A stretch of 39,969 nt of DNA from Candidatus Omnitrophota bacterium (GTDB lineage: Bacteria > Omnitrophota > Gorgyraeia > Zapsychrales > Fredricksoniimonadaceae): contig CAJBYM010000126.1 in assembly GCA_903959815.1 (NCBI GenBank), positions 1 through 39,969 on the forward strand, written 5' to 3'. Shown here piece after piece: positions 10,367 through 19,273 of this stretch; the first letter of the stretch is position 1; each line of letters opens with the position of its first letter. Under the pieces are notes generated by a model. That model was not told the origin of the DNA and searched no databases. It saw only the letters and a program-made list of their open reading frames with translations. The position numbers and the translations under genes are program-made.

Positions 10367-11745
10367 TGGCGGTAAAACAGAAAACAGTTTTTGTTTGCCA
10401 GAGTTGCGGGCAGGAATCAACCCGCTGGCTGGGCAAATGTCCTGGATGCCAGAGCTGGAACACGTTCGTGGAAGAAACGAACATTGTTTCTCCGGCTTCG
10501 GATTCTCCGCGCGGGCTTGTGGCTAATACCGAGCGGCCTGTTTTACTGCAGGATGTCGTCGGAGGGCATGAAGCGCGTTATCATACCGGGATGGGGGAAT
10601 TTGACCGCGTGCTGGGCGGGGGGCTTGTTGTCGGATCTGTAACACTGATTGCGGGCGATCCGGGTATCGGCAAGTCCACGATCGCGCTGCAGGCGGCGTG
10701 CCTTTTGAGCGGACAGGGATTGAAAGTTCTTTATGTTTCGGGTGAGGAGTCGACGGCGCAGACAAAAATGCGTGCGGAGAGGATCCTTAAGACGCCCGCA
10801 GCGTCCCTTTATATCGTTAATCAGATCGACGTGAACGCGGTCATTGAATTCATTAACACGCTTGAACCGCAGATCGTCGTGGTGGATTCGGTGCAGGTTG
10901 TTTATCAGTCCGGGCTTGGTTCATCCCCGGGCAGTGTGAGTCAGGTGCGTGAGTGTGCTTCTTTGCTCACGCAATTGGCCAAGTCCAGGGGTATCGCGAT
11001 GTTTCTGATTGGTCATGTCACCAAAGATGGCGCGATCGCGGGCCCGCGTGTTCTGGAACATATTGTGGATACGGTACTTTATTTTGAAGGAGAGCGTTAT
11101 TCGGCTTATCGTGTGCTCCGGTCGGTGAAGAACCGTTTTGGTTCAACGCATGAGCTGGGTGTGTTTGAGATGACCTCCAGCGGCCTGGCCGAGGTGACTA
11201 ACCCGTCTGAGATCTTTTTGCTGGAAAGGTCCAAAGAATCGTCGGGGTCGGTTGTTGTTCCTATTCTGGAAGGGACAAGGCCGTTTCTGGTGGAGGTGCA
11301 GGGCTTGGTTTCACGTTCGGCCTTTGGCATGGTGCGCCACAAGGCGCAGGGTTTTGATGCGAATCGCCTTGCACTTCTGGTCGCTGTGTTGGAAAAACGT
11401 GTCGGGTTAAGGCTTGAAGATCAGGATATTTTCTTGAATATTGTTGGCGGTGTAAGGGTTGAGGATCCTGCGGCAGACCTGGGAGTGGCACTTGCGGTCG
11501 CATCTGCATTTTTGGATAAACCCGTACCTGCGGATACCGCGGTGCTGGGTGAAGTGGGGCTTTCCTCCGAGGTGAGGAGTGTGTCTCATCTTGTATTGCG
11601 TTTGAATGAAGCAGAGAAATTGGGTTTCAAGCGGTGCATCGTTCCGAAGAACAATCTTAAGTCCAAAAATGAGATCAAGCTTAAAACATTGCAACTTATA
11701 CCGGTGGTCAATGTTCGTGAAGCCTTAGATGTTGTGAAGGGCTAA
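10363..11745 (+). CDS. radA: DNA repair protein RadA (Sms)
   Basis: N-terminal zinc finger FVCQSCGQ...CPGCQSWNT, RecA-like GDPGIGKSTIALQ, KNRFGSTHELGVFEM (KNRFG motif), Lon-like C-terminal domain. Confidence 0.97.
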   Translation: MMAVKQKTVFVCQSCGQESTRWLGKCPGCQSWNTFVEETNIVSPASDSPRGLVANTERPVLLQDVVGGHEARYHTGMGEFDRVLGGGLVVGSVTLIAGDPGIGKSTIALQAACLLSGQGLKVLYVSGEESTAQTKMRAERILKTPAASLYIVNQIDVNAVIEFINTLEPQIVVVDSVQVVYQSGLGSSPGSVSQVRECASLLTQLAKSRGIAMFLIGHVTKDGAIAGPRVLEHIVDTVLYFEGERYSAYRVLRSVKNRFGSTHELGVFEMTSSGLAEVTNPSEIFLLERSKESSGSVVVPILEGTRPFLVEVQGLVSRSAFGMVRHKAQGFDANRLALLVAVLEKRVGLRLEDQDIFLNIVGGVRVEDPAADLGVALAVASAFLDKPVPADTAVLGEVGLSSEVRSVSHLVLRLNEAEKLGFKRCIVPKNNLKSKNEIKLKTLQLIPVVNVREALDVVKG

Positions 11746-11758
11746 CCAAGGAGACAGC

Positions 11759-12745
11759 ATGACGTTATTATTTATTCGTATTTTCTTTCTTGTCTTAAGC
11801 GGAGCGGTGGGATTTTTGATCGGCAATGTTTATAACAGGGAGCTTTTGGGTATTTTCATCGCCCTGGTCGGAGGCTCTTTGCTGATCCTTTTGGAGATCA
11901 CCATGAAGCGCGTGTCGGTGCGCGGGCTTTCGTCGGTAGTGTTCGGCCTTTTGTTCGGCGTTATCATGGCCAAGCTTGTGGCAGATACGATCGCGCTCAT
12001 TCCGCTGCATGATAGTATTTTGTCTGCCGTGCGTGTTGTGCTCACGCTCATTTTCTCTTATCTCGGCGCTGTCATTGCGCTGCGGGGTAAAGATGAGTTT
12101 AATCTGATCATCCCGTATGTCCGGTTTCGTCGGACAGACCTGAAGGATGGCGTTGTGGTGCTGGATACAAGTGCGATCATCGACAGCCGCGTATTTGATA
12201 TTTACCGGACGCATTTCCTGTCTGGCCGTTTGGTTGTGCCGCGTTTTGTTTTGCATGAACTTCAGCGTTTGGCGGATTCCGAGGATGATCTCAAGCGTCA
12301 GCGCGGGCGCCGCGGCATGGAAATTCTGCGGACGATGCAAAAGGATACGAACATGGATATTCGTATCCATGAAGATGAACTTCAATCCGAAGAAGGCGGT
12401 GTGGATTTGAAGCTGGTTAAACTTTCCAAGATGATGGAAGCGCGTTTGTGTACGACGGATTTCAATCTTGGGCGTATGGCCAGTATTCAGGGTGTGGATG
12501 TTGTGAATGTGAACGACCTTGTTAATGCGGTTAAGCCTGTTGTGTTTTCAGGTGAGGAGCTTGATATTTTGATCGTTAAAGAAGGTAAGGAAGAGAGTCA
12601 GGGTGTCGGTTATTTGGAAGATGGCACCATGGTCGTTGTAACGGAAGGCCGTCGTCATTTTGGACAGCGGGTCAAGGTTAGTGTGACGTCGGTCCTCCAA
12701 ACGCAGGCAGGCCGTATGATCTTCGCCAAGATGGGTGGCCGGTGA
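11759..12745 (+). CDS. YacL-type membrane PIN/TRAM domain protein
   Basis: N-terminal TMs, PIN motif VVLDTSAIIDSRVFDI...FVLHELQRLADSED, C-terminal TRAM-like GVGYLEDGTMVVVTEGRRHFGQRVKVSVTSVLQT. Confidence 0.9.
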   Translation: MTLLFIRIFFLVLSGAVGFLIGNVYNRELLGIFIALVGGSLLILLEITMKRVSVRGLSSVVFGLLFGVIMAKLVADTIALIPLHDSILSAVRVVLTLIFSYLGAVIALRGKDEFNLIIPYVRFRRTDLKDGVVVLDTSAIIDSRVFDIYRTHFLSGRLVVPRFVLHELQRLADSEDDLKRQRGRRGMEILRTMQKDTNMDIRIHEDELQSEEGGVDLKLVKLSKMMEARLCTTDFNLGRMASIQGVDVVNVNDLVNAVKPVVFSGEELDILIVKEGKEESQGVGYLEDGTMVVVTEGRRHFGQRVKVSVTSVLQTQAGRMIFAKMGGR

Positions 12746-13425
12746 GCGTTTGGGCGATCATTCCCGCAGGGGGAACGGGCGAACGTTTTGGCGGCGCAAA
12801 ACCCAAGCCTTTGACGGATCTTGAGGGCAAGCCTGTTGTGGTTCGCACGCTTGAGGTTTTCGCGCAATGTGCTTGTGTGGAAGGTATTGTTTTAGTTGTG
12901 CATCGTGATTGGCTTAAAGATTATCAGGATGTGGTTCTTATTCATAAATTGAAGAAAGTCAAAGCTGTGATCGTCGGCGGAGATACGCGCACACAGTCGG
13001 TCCGTAATGGCCTCGCGTTTCTCGGCGTTGCGGCGGATGTTGTGATGGTGCATGATGCTGTTAGGCCGTTGGTAACAGCTGGGATCATTGCCGCTGCGAT
13101 CGATGCGGTTAAGATCACAGGTGCGGCGATCGCGGCTGTGCCTGTTAAGCCCACGATCAAAGGGGTTGATCCAAAGTCCATGACGGTCACAGAGACCCTT
13201 GACCGTGATCTTTTGTGGGAAGTACAGACACCGCAGGTCTTTGATCGTAAGGTTCTGGCGCGGGCTTATGCCGAGGATCGTGATGGCGCGACCGATGATG
13301 CGACGCTGGTTGAGCGCATCGGGGTTAAAGTGAGTGTATTTATGGGGGCGTATACAAATATTAAGATCACAACGCCTGAGGATCTCTTGATCGCGAAGGC
13401 ATTTTTACAACAAACGATGGCATAG
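12742..13425 (+). CDS. ispD: 2-C-methyl-D-erythritol 4-phosphate cytidylyltransferase
   Basis: IIPAGGTGERFGGAKPKPL, VMVHDAVRPLV, ETLDRDLLWEVQTPQVF, DGATDDATLVE; GTG start overlapping the upstream stop. Confidence 0.95.
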   Translation: MSVWAIIPAGGTGERFGGAKPKPLTDLEGKPVVVRTLEVFAQCACVEGIVLVVHRDWLKDYQDVVLIHKLKKVKAVIVGGDTRTQSVRNGLAFLGVAADVVMVHDAVRPLVTAGIIAAAIDAVKITGAAIAAVPVKPTIKGVDPKSMTVTETLDRDLLWEVQTPQVFDRKVLARAYAEDRDGATDDATLVERIGVKVSVFMGAYTNIKITTPEDLLIAKAFLQQTMA

Positions 13426-13438
13426 TTTAGATTAGATC

Positions 13439-13474
13439 TCCCTCCCCCAAGAGCGAAGCGAGTGTGGGGAGGGA
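13439..13474. repeat. Hairpin element between ispD and ispF
   Basis: TCCCTCCCC ... GGGGAGGGA 9-bp stem enclosing CAAGAGCGAAGCGAGTGT. Confidence 0.75.
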
Positions 13475-13486
13475 TCAAGGGGGGAA

Positions 13487-13999
13487 ATGTCGTTACTCAA
13501 ACATGCATCTGAATTCTACTGCGGCATTGGCTATGATGTGCATCAGCTGGTGGATGGGCGCAAGCTTGTTCTCGGCGGAGTGAAGATCCCGTATGCGCGT
13601 GGGCTCAAAGGGCACTCCGATGCGGATGTGATCTTGCATGCGATCATGGATGCCATTCTGGGTGCGGCGGCTTTGGGGGATATCGGGGAGCATTTTCCTG
13701 ACACGAGCCGTAAGTATAAAGATGTTTCGAGCCTTGTATTGCTCAAACAGGTCGGGGCCATGGCGGCTAAGGCGGGTTTTACGATCGTTAATATTGATGC
13801 TGTGCTTTTGGCGGAAGAGCCGAAGATCAAACCGTATAAAAAACAGATGCGTGCGTGCATGGCTCGGGCATTGGGTCTGGATGCATTGCGTATCAATGTT
13901 AAGGCGACGACCAATGAAGGCCTTGGGTTTGTCGGAGCTAAACAGGGCATGGCTGCGTATGCGACAGCGTCTTTGCGAAGGGGTAGGGGCAATTCATGA
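13487..13999 (+). CDS. ispF: 2-C-methyl-D-erythritol 2,4-cyclodiphosphate synthase
   Basis: GIGYDVHQLVDGRKLVLGGVKIPYARGLKGHSDADVILHAIMDAILGAAALGDIGEHFPD, KATTNEGLGFVGAKQGMAAYA. Confidence 0.96.
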   Translation: MSLLKHASEFYCGIGYDVHQLVDGRKLVLGGVKIPYARGLKGHSDADVILHAIMDAILGAAALGDIGEHFPDTSRKYKDVSSLVLLKQVGAMAAKAGFTIVNIDAVLLAEEPKIKPYKKQMRACMARALGLDALRINVKATTNEGLGFVGAKQGMAAYATASLRRGRGNS

Positions 14000-14010
14000 A
14001 TTGCCCCTAC
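13983..14010. repeat. 28-bp perfect palindrome, copy 1 of GTAGGGGC family
   Basis: GTAGGGGCAATTCATGAATTGCCCCTAC; contains the ispF stop codon. Confidence 0.9.
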
Positions 14011-14034
14011 ATCGTAGGCTAATAGGGGGTTCTT

Positions 14035-14700
14035 ATGATGTTCATTATTTATAGTGTTTTGTTTTTTTGGATCATCACACTGGTCTTCTTTTATAAAGAA
14101 GTTAAAGGGGTTCAGGAAAGAGATCCGGCCGCTACCTCTACGTTAGAGGTTTTGTTCCTTTATTCCGGATTACATGCGATCGTTTTGCACCGTATCGCCC
14201 ATAAGTTCTGGACATGGAAAATGCCGATCGTTCCGCGTGCGATATCCCAGTTGGCGAGGTTCCTGACAGGTATTGAGATCCATCCCGGGGCGCAGATCGG
14301 CCAGGGGCTTTTCATTGATCATGGCATGGGTGTTGTCATTGGCGAAACTTCGATCATTGGCAATAATGTGCTCCTTTATCAGGGCGTTACCCTGGGTGGA
14401 ACGGGGAAAGAAACGGGGAAGCGTCATCCGACGTTGGGGGACAATATTGTTGTTGGTGCGGGTGCCAAGATCCTGGGGAATATTGAGATCGGCAGTAATT
14501 CTTATATTGGTGCTAATGCGGTGGTTCTTAATGCCGTGCCGCCGAACACGACGGTTGTGGGCGTACCCGGACATGTGACCAAGCAGGACGGCGAGAAGAT
14601 CGATAAGAAGCTGGCGCATGCGCAGATCCTGGACCCTGTGATGCAGGACATTGAAGAAATCAATAAGCGCATGGATGAATTGGAGAAGCGCTCTAAGTAA
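14035..14700 (+). CDS. cysE: Serine O-acetyltransferase
   Basis: [75 protein letters not shown] left-handed beta-helix hexapeptides. Confidence 0.94.
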   Translation: MMFIIYSVLFFWIITLVFFYKEVKGVQERDPAATSTLEVLFLYSGLHAIVLHRIAHKFWTWKMPIVPRAISQLARFLTGIEIHPGAQIGQGLFIDHGMGVVIGETSIIGNNVLLYQGVTLGGTGKETGKRHPTLGDNIVVGAGAKILGNIEIGSNSYIGANAVVLNAVPPNTTVVGVPGHVTKQDGEKIDKKLAHAQILDPVMQDIEEINKRMDELEKRSK

Positions 14701-14706
14701 GATGTT

Positions 14707-14814
14707 TTAATCGATCTGCGGCATATGAAAGCCGCGAATGAGAGAGCGACTTACCTTTCTTGTCAGAAAAAGGCGCTCTCTGTTGAGCGGCGTCCATAAG
14801 CCGCAGATCGTTAA
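14707..14814. repeat. Long nested imperfect palindrome / candidate structured RNA between cysE and cysS
   Basis: TTAAtCGATCTGCGGC (14707-14722) pairs GCCGCAGATCGTTAA (14800-14814); GCCGC (14731-14735) pairs GCGGC (14787-14791); AGAGAGCG (14741-14748) pairs CGCTCTCT (14774-14781); CC-TTTCT / AGAAA-aa-GG apical stem with TGTC loop. Confidence 0.85.
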
Positions 14815-14843
14815 GGCGCTAAGTATTGTTAAGGAATGTTTTT

Positions 14844-16241
14844 ATGGAATTATATAATTCGCTTACTAAGAATCGCCAGGCTTTGCCGGATGCTCCGGTG
14901 AAGATCAATATGTATTCGTGCGGGGTTACCGTCTATGACAAGTGTCATATCGGGCATGCGCGTTCGCTGTATACGTTCGATGCGCTGGTGAAATATTTGC
15001 GCTACCGTGGTTATGACGTCAAGTTTGTACGTAACATTACGGATGTGGATGACAAGATTATTGGCAAAGCAAATCAAACTGGCCAGACGTTTGACGCTGT
15101 GGTCAAAGAGAACATTGATCTTTATTATAAGGACATGGCCGATTTGGGCGTGAGCCCGGCGGATGTTGAGCCGCGGGCAACCGAGAATATTCCGCTGATG
15201 ATCGCGCATATTGAAGGTTTGATCGGGAAAGGGCATGCTTACGCCTCGGAAGGTGACGTTTATTTCCGTGTGCGTTCTTTTCCGGGTTACGGAAAATTGT
15301 CGGGGCAGAGTGTTGATAAAATGCTCGAAGGTGTGCGCATCGATAAAGACGAGAAAAAAGAAGATCCTTTGGATTTCGCTTTGTGGAAGAAGGCTAAGCC
15401 AGGTGAGCCGTCATGGCCCAGTCCTTGGAGCGAAGGCCGTCCGGGATGGCATATTGAATGTTCCTGCATGAGCATCAAGCATTTGGGTACTGAGACGCTG
15501 GATATCCACGCGGGCGGGCGCGACCTTATTTTTCCGCATCATGAAAATGAGATCGCGCAGGCCGAGGCATTGACGGGAAAAACGTTCGCCAAGCTTTGGA
15601 TCCATCATGGGCTTTTGACGATCAACAGTCAGAAGATGTCCAAGTCGTTGGGAAATTTTATTACGGTGCAAGATGCGCTGAAAAAGCACACGGTCAATGC
15701 CCTGAAGCTTTTCTTTTTATCCACGCATTATGCCAGTTCCATTGATTATACCGAGGATAAGCTTGGGGATATGGAAAAAGGTATGGCCAAATTCAAGAAT
15801 CTGTTTGTGAAGATCAAGTCGATCCCGGAGCCCCAGCTGGCGGTGAGAATGGATGAAGTCGAGTTCGTTCTGGATGCGAAGGAGAAGATCCTTCAGGCGC
15901 TGGATGCAGACTTTAATACAGCCTTGGCCCTTGGGCATATCTTTGATCTTGTGACCGCAACCAATCGTTTTATTGACGATGGTAAACAGGACGATTATTT
16001 TGAAGGCAGCGTGCATTTGGCGGGCAAGTTTTTGCGTGAGATCCTCGAGAGTATTTGGGGGATGAAGTTGGAAGAGGCTGTTTCAGGCCTGTCTGCTGAA
16101 GATGAGGCCTTTGTGAATGAACGCGCCCAGGTGCGTAAGGCAAAGGATTGGAAACGTTCGGATGAACTGCGCGATCTTCTTAAAGCACGCGGTATTCTGG
16201 TCGAAGATGGCAAGTCCGGGCAGACATGGCGGAGATCCTGA
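14844..16241 (+). CDS. cysS: Cysteinyl-tRNA synthetase
   Basis: MYSCGVTVYDKCHIGHARS, GRPGWHIECSCMS, SQKMSKSLGNFITV; conserved start MELYNSL at 14844. Confidence 0.96.
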   Translation: MELYNSLTKNRQALPDAPVKINMYSCGVTVYDKCHIGHARSLYTFDALVKYLRYRGYDVKFVRNITDVDDKIIGKANQTGQTFDAVVKENIDLYYKDMADLGVSPADVEPRATENIPLMIAHIEGLIGKGHAYASEGDVYFRVRSFPGYGKLSGQSVDKMLEGVRIDKDEKKEDPLDFALWKKAKPGEPSWPSPWSEGRPGWHIECSCMSIKHLGTETLDIHAGGRDLIFPHHENEIAQAEALTGKTFAKLWIHHGLLTINSQKMSKSLGNFITVQDALKKHTVNALKLFFLSTHYASSIDYTEDKLGDMEKGMAKFKNLFVKIKSIPEPQLAVRMDEVEFVLDAKEKILQALDADFNTALALGHIFDLVTATNRFIDDGKQDDYFEGSVHLAGKFLREILESIWGMKLEEAVSGLSAEDEAFVNERAQVRKAKDWKRSDELRDLLKARGILVEDGKSGQTWRRS

Positions 16242-17356
16242 TGTCGTTTGGGAGGGCGCTTATATTTTCATTCGCACTTTTTCTCGGATTGATGGGACCT
16301 GTTCTTGCGGCACAGGCGCTGCCTGAAACCGTTTTAATCACGTGGGATGAAGGCGGCGGTTGTGAAGCATATTTTGGGACACAATTTGTTTTGAAAAAAA
16401 GTGGCCCAGAGATTGCACTATTAAGGGTTGAGTCTCATTATGAGCCCACGGCTGTTTTTATTGGCCGTATGTCGTTGGAAGAGTTTGGCATCTTTTGGAA
16501 TAAGCTCGATCGTATGGGTTTTTTGCAGCTGAAGAACGAGTATATTGTTCCTATGCTCCATACGGGATGGAAAAGCGGGGCCATGACGTTCAAATATAAG
16601 GTTGACGGGGTTGGGACGGTGAAAGATGTGCGTTTTACGGAAGGTGTTAAGGATGAGCGGTTTAATAATGTTTATGCGCTTTTGCAAAGCGTGAGTCTTT
16701 CTGTTCAGCAACCCGATGCGCGTTCAAACCAGGTGTTGAAAGCTGGAGCCGAACGTCCGGTTATTTGTCGGGATGTTATTTTTGACAGGACCTATCCTGT
16801 CACTGTGAGAAATGCATGCCTTAGCTGGTTGCGGCATGAGGGTCATGGATTATCCAGTGAAGATCAGCGTAAGCTGATGGATGAATTCTTTGCTGATGGG
16901 CATGAGATGGATCTTGTGCGGATCGTTGAGCTTATGGGTTCGTACAATGAATACCGTCCGCCGCAGGGGTTTTCTGAGTATCAGCGGTTCTTCATGCCGT
17001 ATCTTGATCGGCTCTTGAGCGTGATCGAAGATCCGGACACCCGATATCCGGACAAGAAATCGGCGATCTGGATCCTTCGGGGTTGTTTATGTGAAGGATC
17101 TGCGTGCGATGATAGATATACGTCGGCATTGATGCGCGTTGTTGAGCGGGAATGGCAGGCTTGTTTGGGAAAAGTGGCCTGCTTTGATAATGATTCCAAG
17201 CGCATGTTCATACATGATGCGGCCCAGATCATTGCGACGGGGAGATTAAAGACCATCGCTTTCTTTGAGAAGTTTACTGGTGACGGATATCCAGAGGATG
17301 TAAAGAGACAAGCTGGTGACCAGATTAAAACGATTCGCCATTGGATAAAATCTTAA
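16226..17356 (+). CDS. Hypothetical exported protein
   Basis: 376-aa ORF with signal peptide (ALIFSFALFLGLMGPVLAAQA), several cysteines in the C-terminal half; start could also be 16241; no family recognised. Confidence 0.7.
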   Translation: MAEILMSFGRALIFSFALFLGLMGPVLAAQALPETVLITWDEGGGCEAYFGTQFVLKKSGPEIALLRVESHYEPTAVFIGRMSLEEFGIFWNKLDRMGFLQLKNEYIVPMLHTGWKSGAMTFKYKVDGVGTVKDVRFTEGVKDERFNNVYALLQSVSLSVQQPDARSNQVLKAGAERPVICRDVIFDRTYPVTVRNACLSWLRHEGHGLSSEDQRKLMDEFFADGHEMDLVRIVELMGSYNEYRPPQGFSEYQRFFMPYLDRLLSVIEDPDTRYPDKKSAIWILRGCLCEGSACDDRYTSALMRVVEREWQACLGKVACFDNDSKRMFIHDAAQIIATGRLKTIAFFEKFTGDGYPEDVKRQAGDQIKTIRHWIKS

Positions 17357-17387
17357 GCTGTTGTGTACGCATAAAAGAGGTGCTGGC

Positions 17388-17639
17388 ATGGAACAGGTTC
17401 TTATTTCTCCGCGATCAAGGTTGATCGCTTTGTTGTTATGTTTTTTTCTCGGGTATTTGGGTATTCATCGATTTTATGTTGGTAAGGTCGGCACGGGTCT
17501 TTTGATGCTGTGCACGGCCGGCGGCCTTGGCGTTTGGTGGATCATTGATATCATTTTTATTGCGTGCGGGTCATTCCGCGACAAGGAAGAGTGTCGGCTT
17601 GAGAGTTGGTTTGAGCCTTCACGTACGGGGACGGTATGA
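17388..17639 (+). CDS. TM2 domain-containing membrane protein
   Basis: LIALLLCFFLGYLGIHRFYVGKVGTGLLMLCTAGGLGVWWIIDIIFI; start MEQVLISPRS at 17388 in ORF 17361-17639. Confidence 0.88.
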   Translation: MEQVLISPRSRLIALLLCFFLGYLGIHRFYVGKVGTGLLMLCTAGGLGVWWIIDIIFIACGSFRDKEECRLESWFEPSRTGTV

Positions 17640-18262
17640 TGTTGAAAGGTAAGTTCATCACGTTCGAAGGGTCTGAAGGTTGTGGCAAGAGCACACAATC
17701 GAAATTCCTTGTGGATCATTTAACCGCGCAGGGTTTTCCGGTGAAACTTTTGCGTGAACCGGGCGGAGTTGTGATCAGTGAAAAGGTGCGTGAGATCCTT
17801 CTTGATAGGAAAAATACGCAGATGAACAAGGAGTGCGAGACACTTTTGTATATGGCCGCACGCGCCCAGCTGGTTGAAGAAGTGCTTATTCCTGAGCTAA
17901 GTCAGGGAACCATCCTTGTTTGTGATCGGTTCCTGGATTCGACCGTTGCCTATCAGGGGTACGGATGCGGCGTGTCTGTTGACACGATCAAGGCGATGGG
18001 TTTGTTCGCGACAAAAGGGATCGTGCCGGACTTGACGTTCTTTTTGGACCTTCCGACCGAAGAGGGTTTGCGTCGTCGCGGGACGGAACGTGACCGCATT
18101 GAACTGCGCTCCATGGAATATCATGAGCGGGTGCGTGCGGGTTACCATCAGATCGCGCAAAGTGAGCCTGAGCGTGTCGTCGTGATCGATGGGCGAAGGA
18201 GCAAAGAAGAGAATTTTATGACGATCCGTACGCATGTTGAAAAATTATTGAAGATCGGATGA
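17636..18262 (+). CDS. tmk: Thymidylate kinase
   Basis: FITFEGSEGCGKSTQSKFL, REPGG, CDRFLDSTVAYQGYG; start at 17636 or 17639. Confidence 0.95.
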   Translation: MMLKGKFITFEGSEGCGKSTQSKFLVDHLTAQGFPVKLLREPGGVVISEKVREILLDRKNTQMNKECETLLYMAARAQLVEEVLIPELSQGTILVCDRFLDSTVAYQGYGCGVSVDTIKAMGLFATKGIVPDLTFFLDLPTEEGLRRRGTERDRIELRSMEYHERVRAGYHQIAQSEPERVVVIDGRRSKEENFMTIRTHVEKLLKIG

Positions 18263-18266
18263 GGGC

Positions 18267-19220
18267 GTGGGTCCTATTGTTAATAAAGAGATTTTATCCC
18301 AGTTGGTCCAGCTTAAGGTGAGCGGGCGTTTGGCGCATGCATATGTATTTGTGGGGCCCAAAGGTATCGGCAAGTATGAGACGGCAATGGCCCTGGCCCA
18401 GCGGGTCAATTGTTTGAAGAAAAGCATGGATATGGTCGCGTGCGATTGCGCGTCTTGCCATAAGATCGCGGGAGCGAATCATCCGGATATCATGGTCATT
18501 GAAAAGCCCGAGGATAAGACGGGCATCAGCATTGATCAGATCAGGGTGCTCATGCAGCGGCTTGAATACAGGGCGATGGAAGCGTCGGTTAAGTTCGCGG
18601 TCATTAAGAATGCGGAACTGATCCATGAGGCGGCGGCGAATGCGTTCTTAAAAACACTTGAAGAGCCAAGGCCGGGCACGGTATTCATTTTAACTACGGC
18701 TGTGCCGGATGCCCTTTTGTTGACCATCCGTTCGCGTTGTCAGATGGTCCGTTTTCCGGTTATGGCGAACCTTGCACTGGCAGAACTTTTAAAGAGTCAG
18801 CATGAAGTGAATTCAGATGATGCTGTTGTACTCGCTGCATTTGGTCAGGGAAGCCCGGGGCGGGCGCTGGAATTGGGTCAGGACTTTCTGGATCGTCGGT
18901 GTGTTGTGTTGGATGCATTTCTGGGTATGGGGGATACGGAGAATTTCGTAAAAGTCGCGGGTGTTGATCGTGACACAGCGCGCGAGGCTTTGAATATTGT
19001 TCTTATGGCGTGCCGCGATGCCTTATTCATCAAGGCGGGTGGTTTGGATAAGATTGTTAATCGTGATCGTCAGGTTGAGATCCGGCGTTTTGCAGAACGC
19101 CATATGCCAGAGGATCTGGCTTTATATGCGGATCGTGTGTCTGATGCGATCCGTCGTATTGATGGAAATCAGAATGTGAAGGTGGTCCTGACTGTTGTCA
19201 GGGAAATGTTGGTGTCTTGA
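18267..19220 (+). CDS. holB: DNA polymerase III subunit delta' (HolB)
   Basis: GTG start; GPKGIGKYETA degenerate P-loop, zinc module CDCASCHKIAGANHPD, NAFLKTLEEPRPGTVFILTTAVPDALLLTIRSRCQ. Confidence 0.92.
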   Translation: MGPIVNKEILSQLVQLKVSGRLAHAYVFVGPKGIGKYETAMALAQRVNCLKKSMDMVACDCASCHKIAGANHPDIMVIEKPEDKTGISIDQIRVLMQRLEYRAMEASVKFAVIKNAELIHEAAANAFLKTLEEPRPGTVFILTTAVPDALLLTIRSRCQMVRFPVMANLALAELLKSQHEVNSDDAVVLAAFGQGSPGRALELGQDFLDRRCVVLDAFLGMGDTENFVKVAGVDRDTAREALNIVLMACRDALFIKAGGLDKIVNRDRQVEIRRFAERHMPEDLALYADRVSDAIRRIDGNQNVKVVLTVVREMLVS

Positions 19221-19223
19221 TGC

Positions 19224-19252
19224 GTAGGGGGCGATTCATGAATCGCCCCTAC
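19224..19252. repeat. Palindrome, copy 2 of GTAGGGGC family
   Basis: GTAGGGGGCGATTCATGAATCGCCCCTAC, one extra G; followed by the same ATCGTA flank as copy 1. Confidence 0.9.
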
Positions 19253-19273
19253 ATCGTAATAAAGGAGTATTAA

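Noticed and set aside
14707-14843. T-box riboswitch upstream of cysS
   Set aside because: Long structure present but no T-box consensus (GGTGGNACCGCG) or antiterminator/terminator pair seen; kept only as an unclassified structured element
18345-18380. Degenerate Walker A in HolB as a possible pseudogene sign
   Set aside because: Delta' subunits commonly lack a functional ATP site; zinc module and the rest are intact
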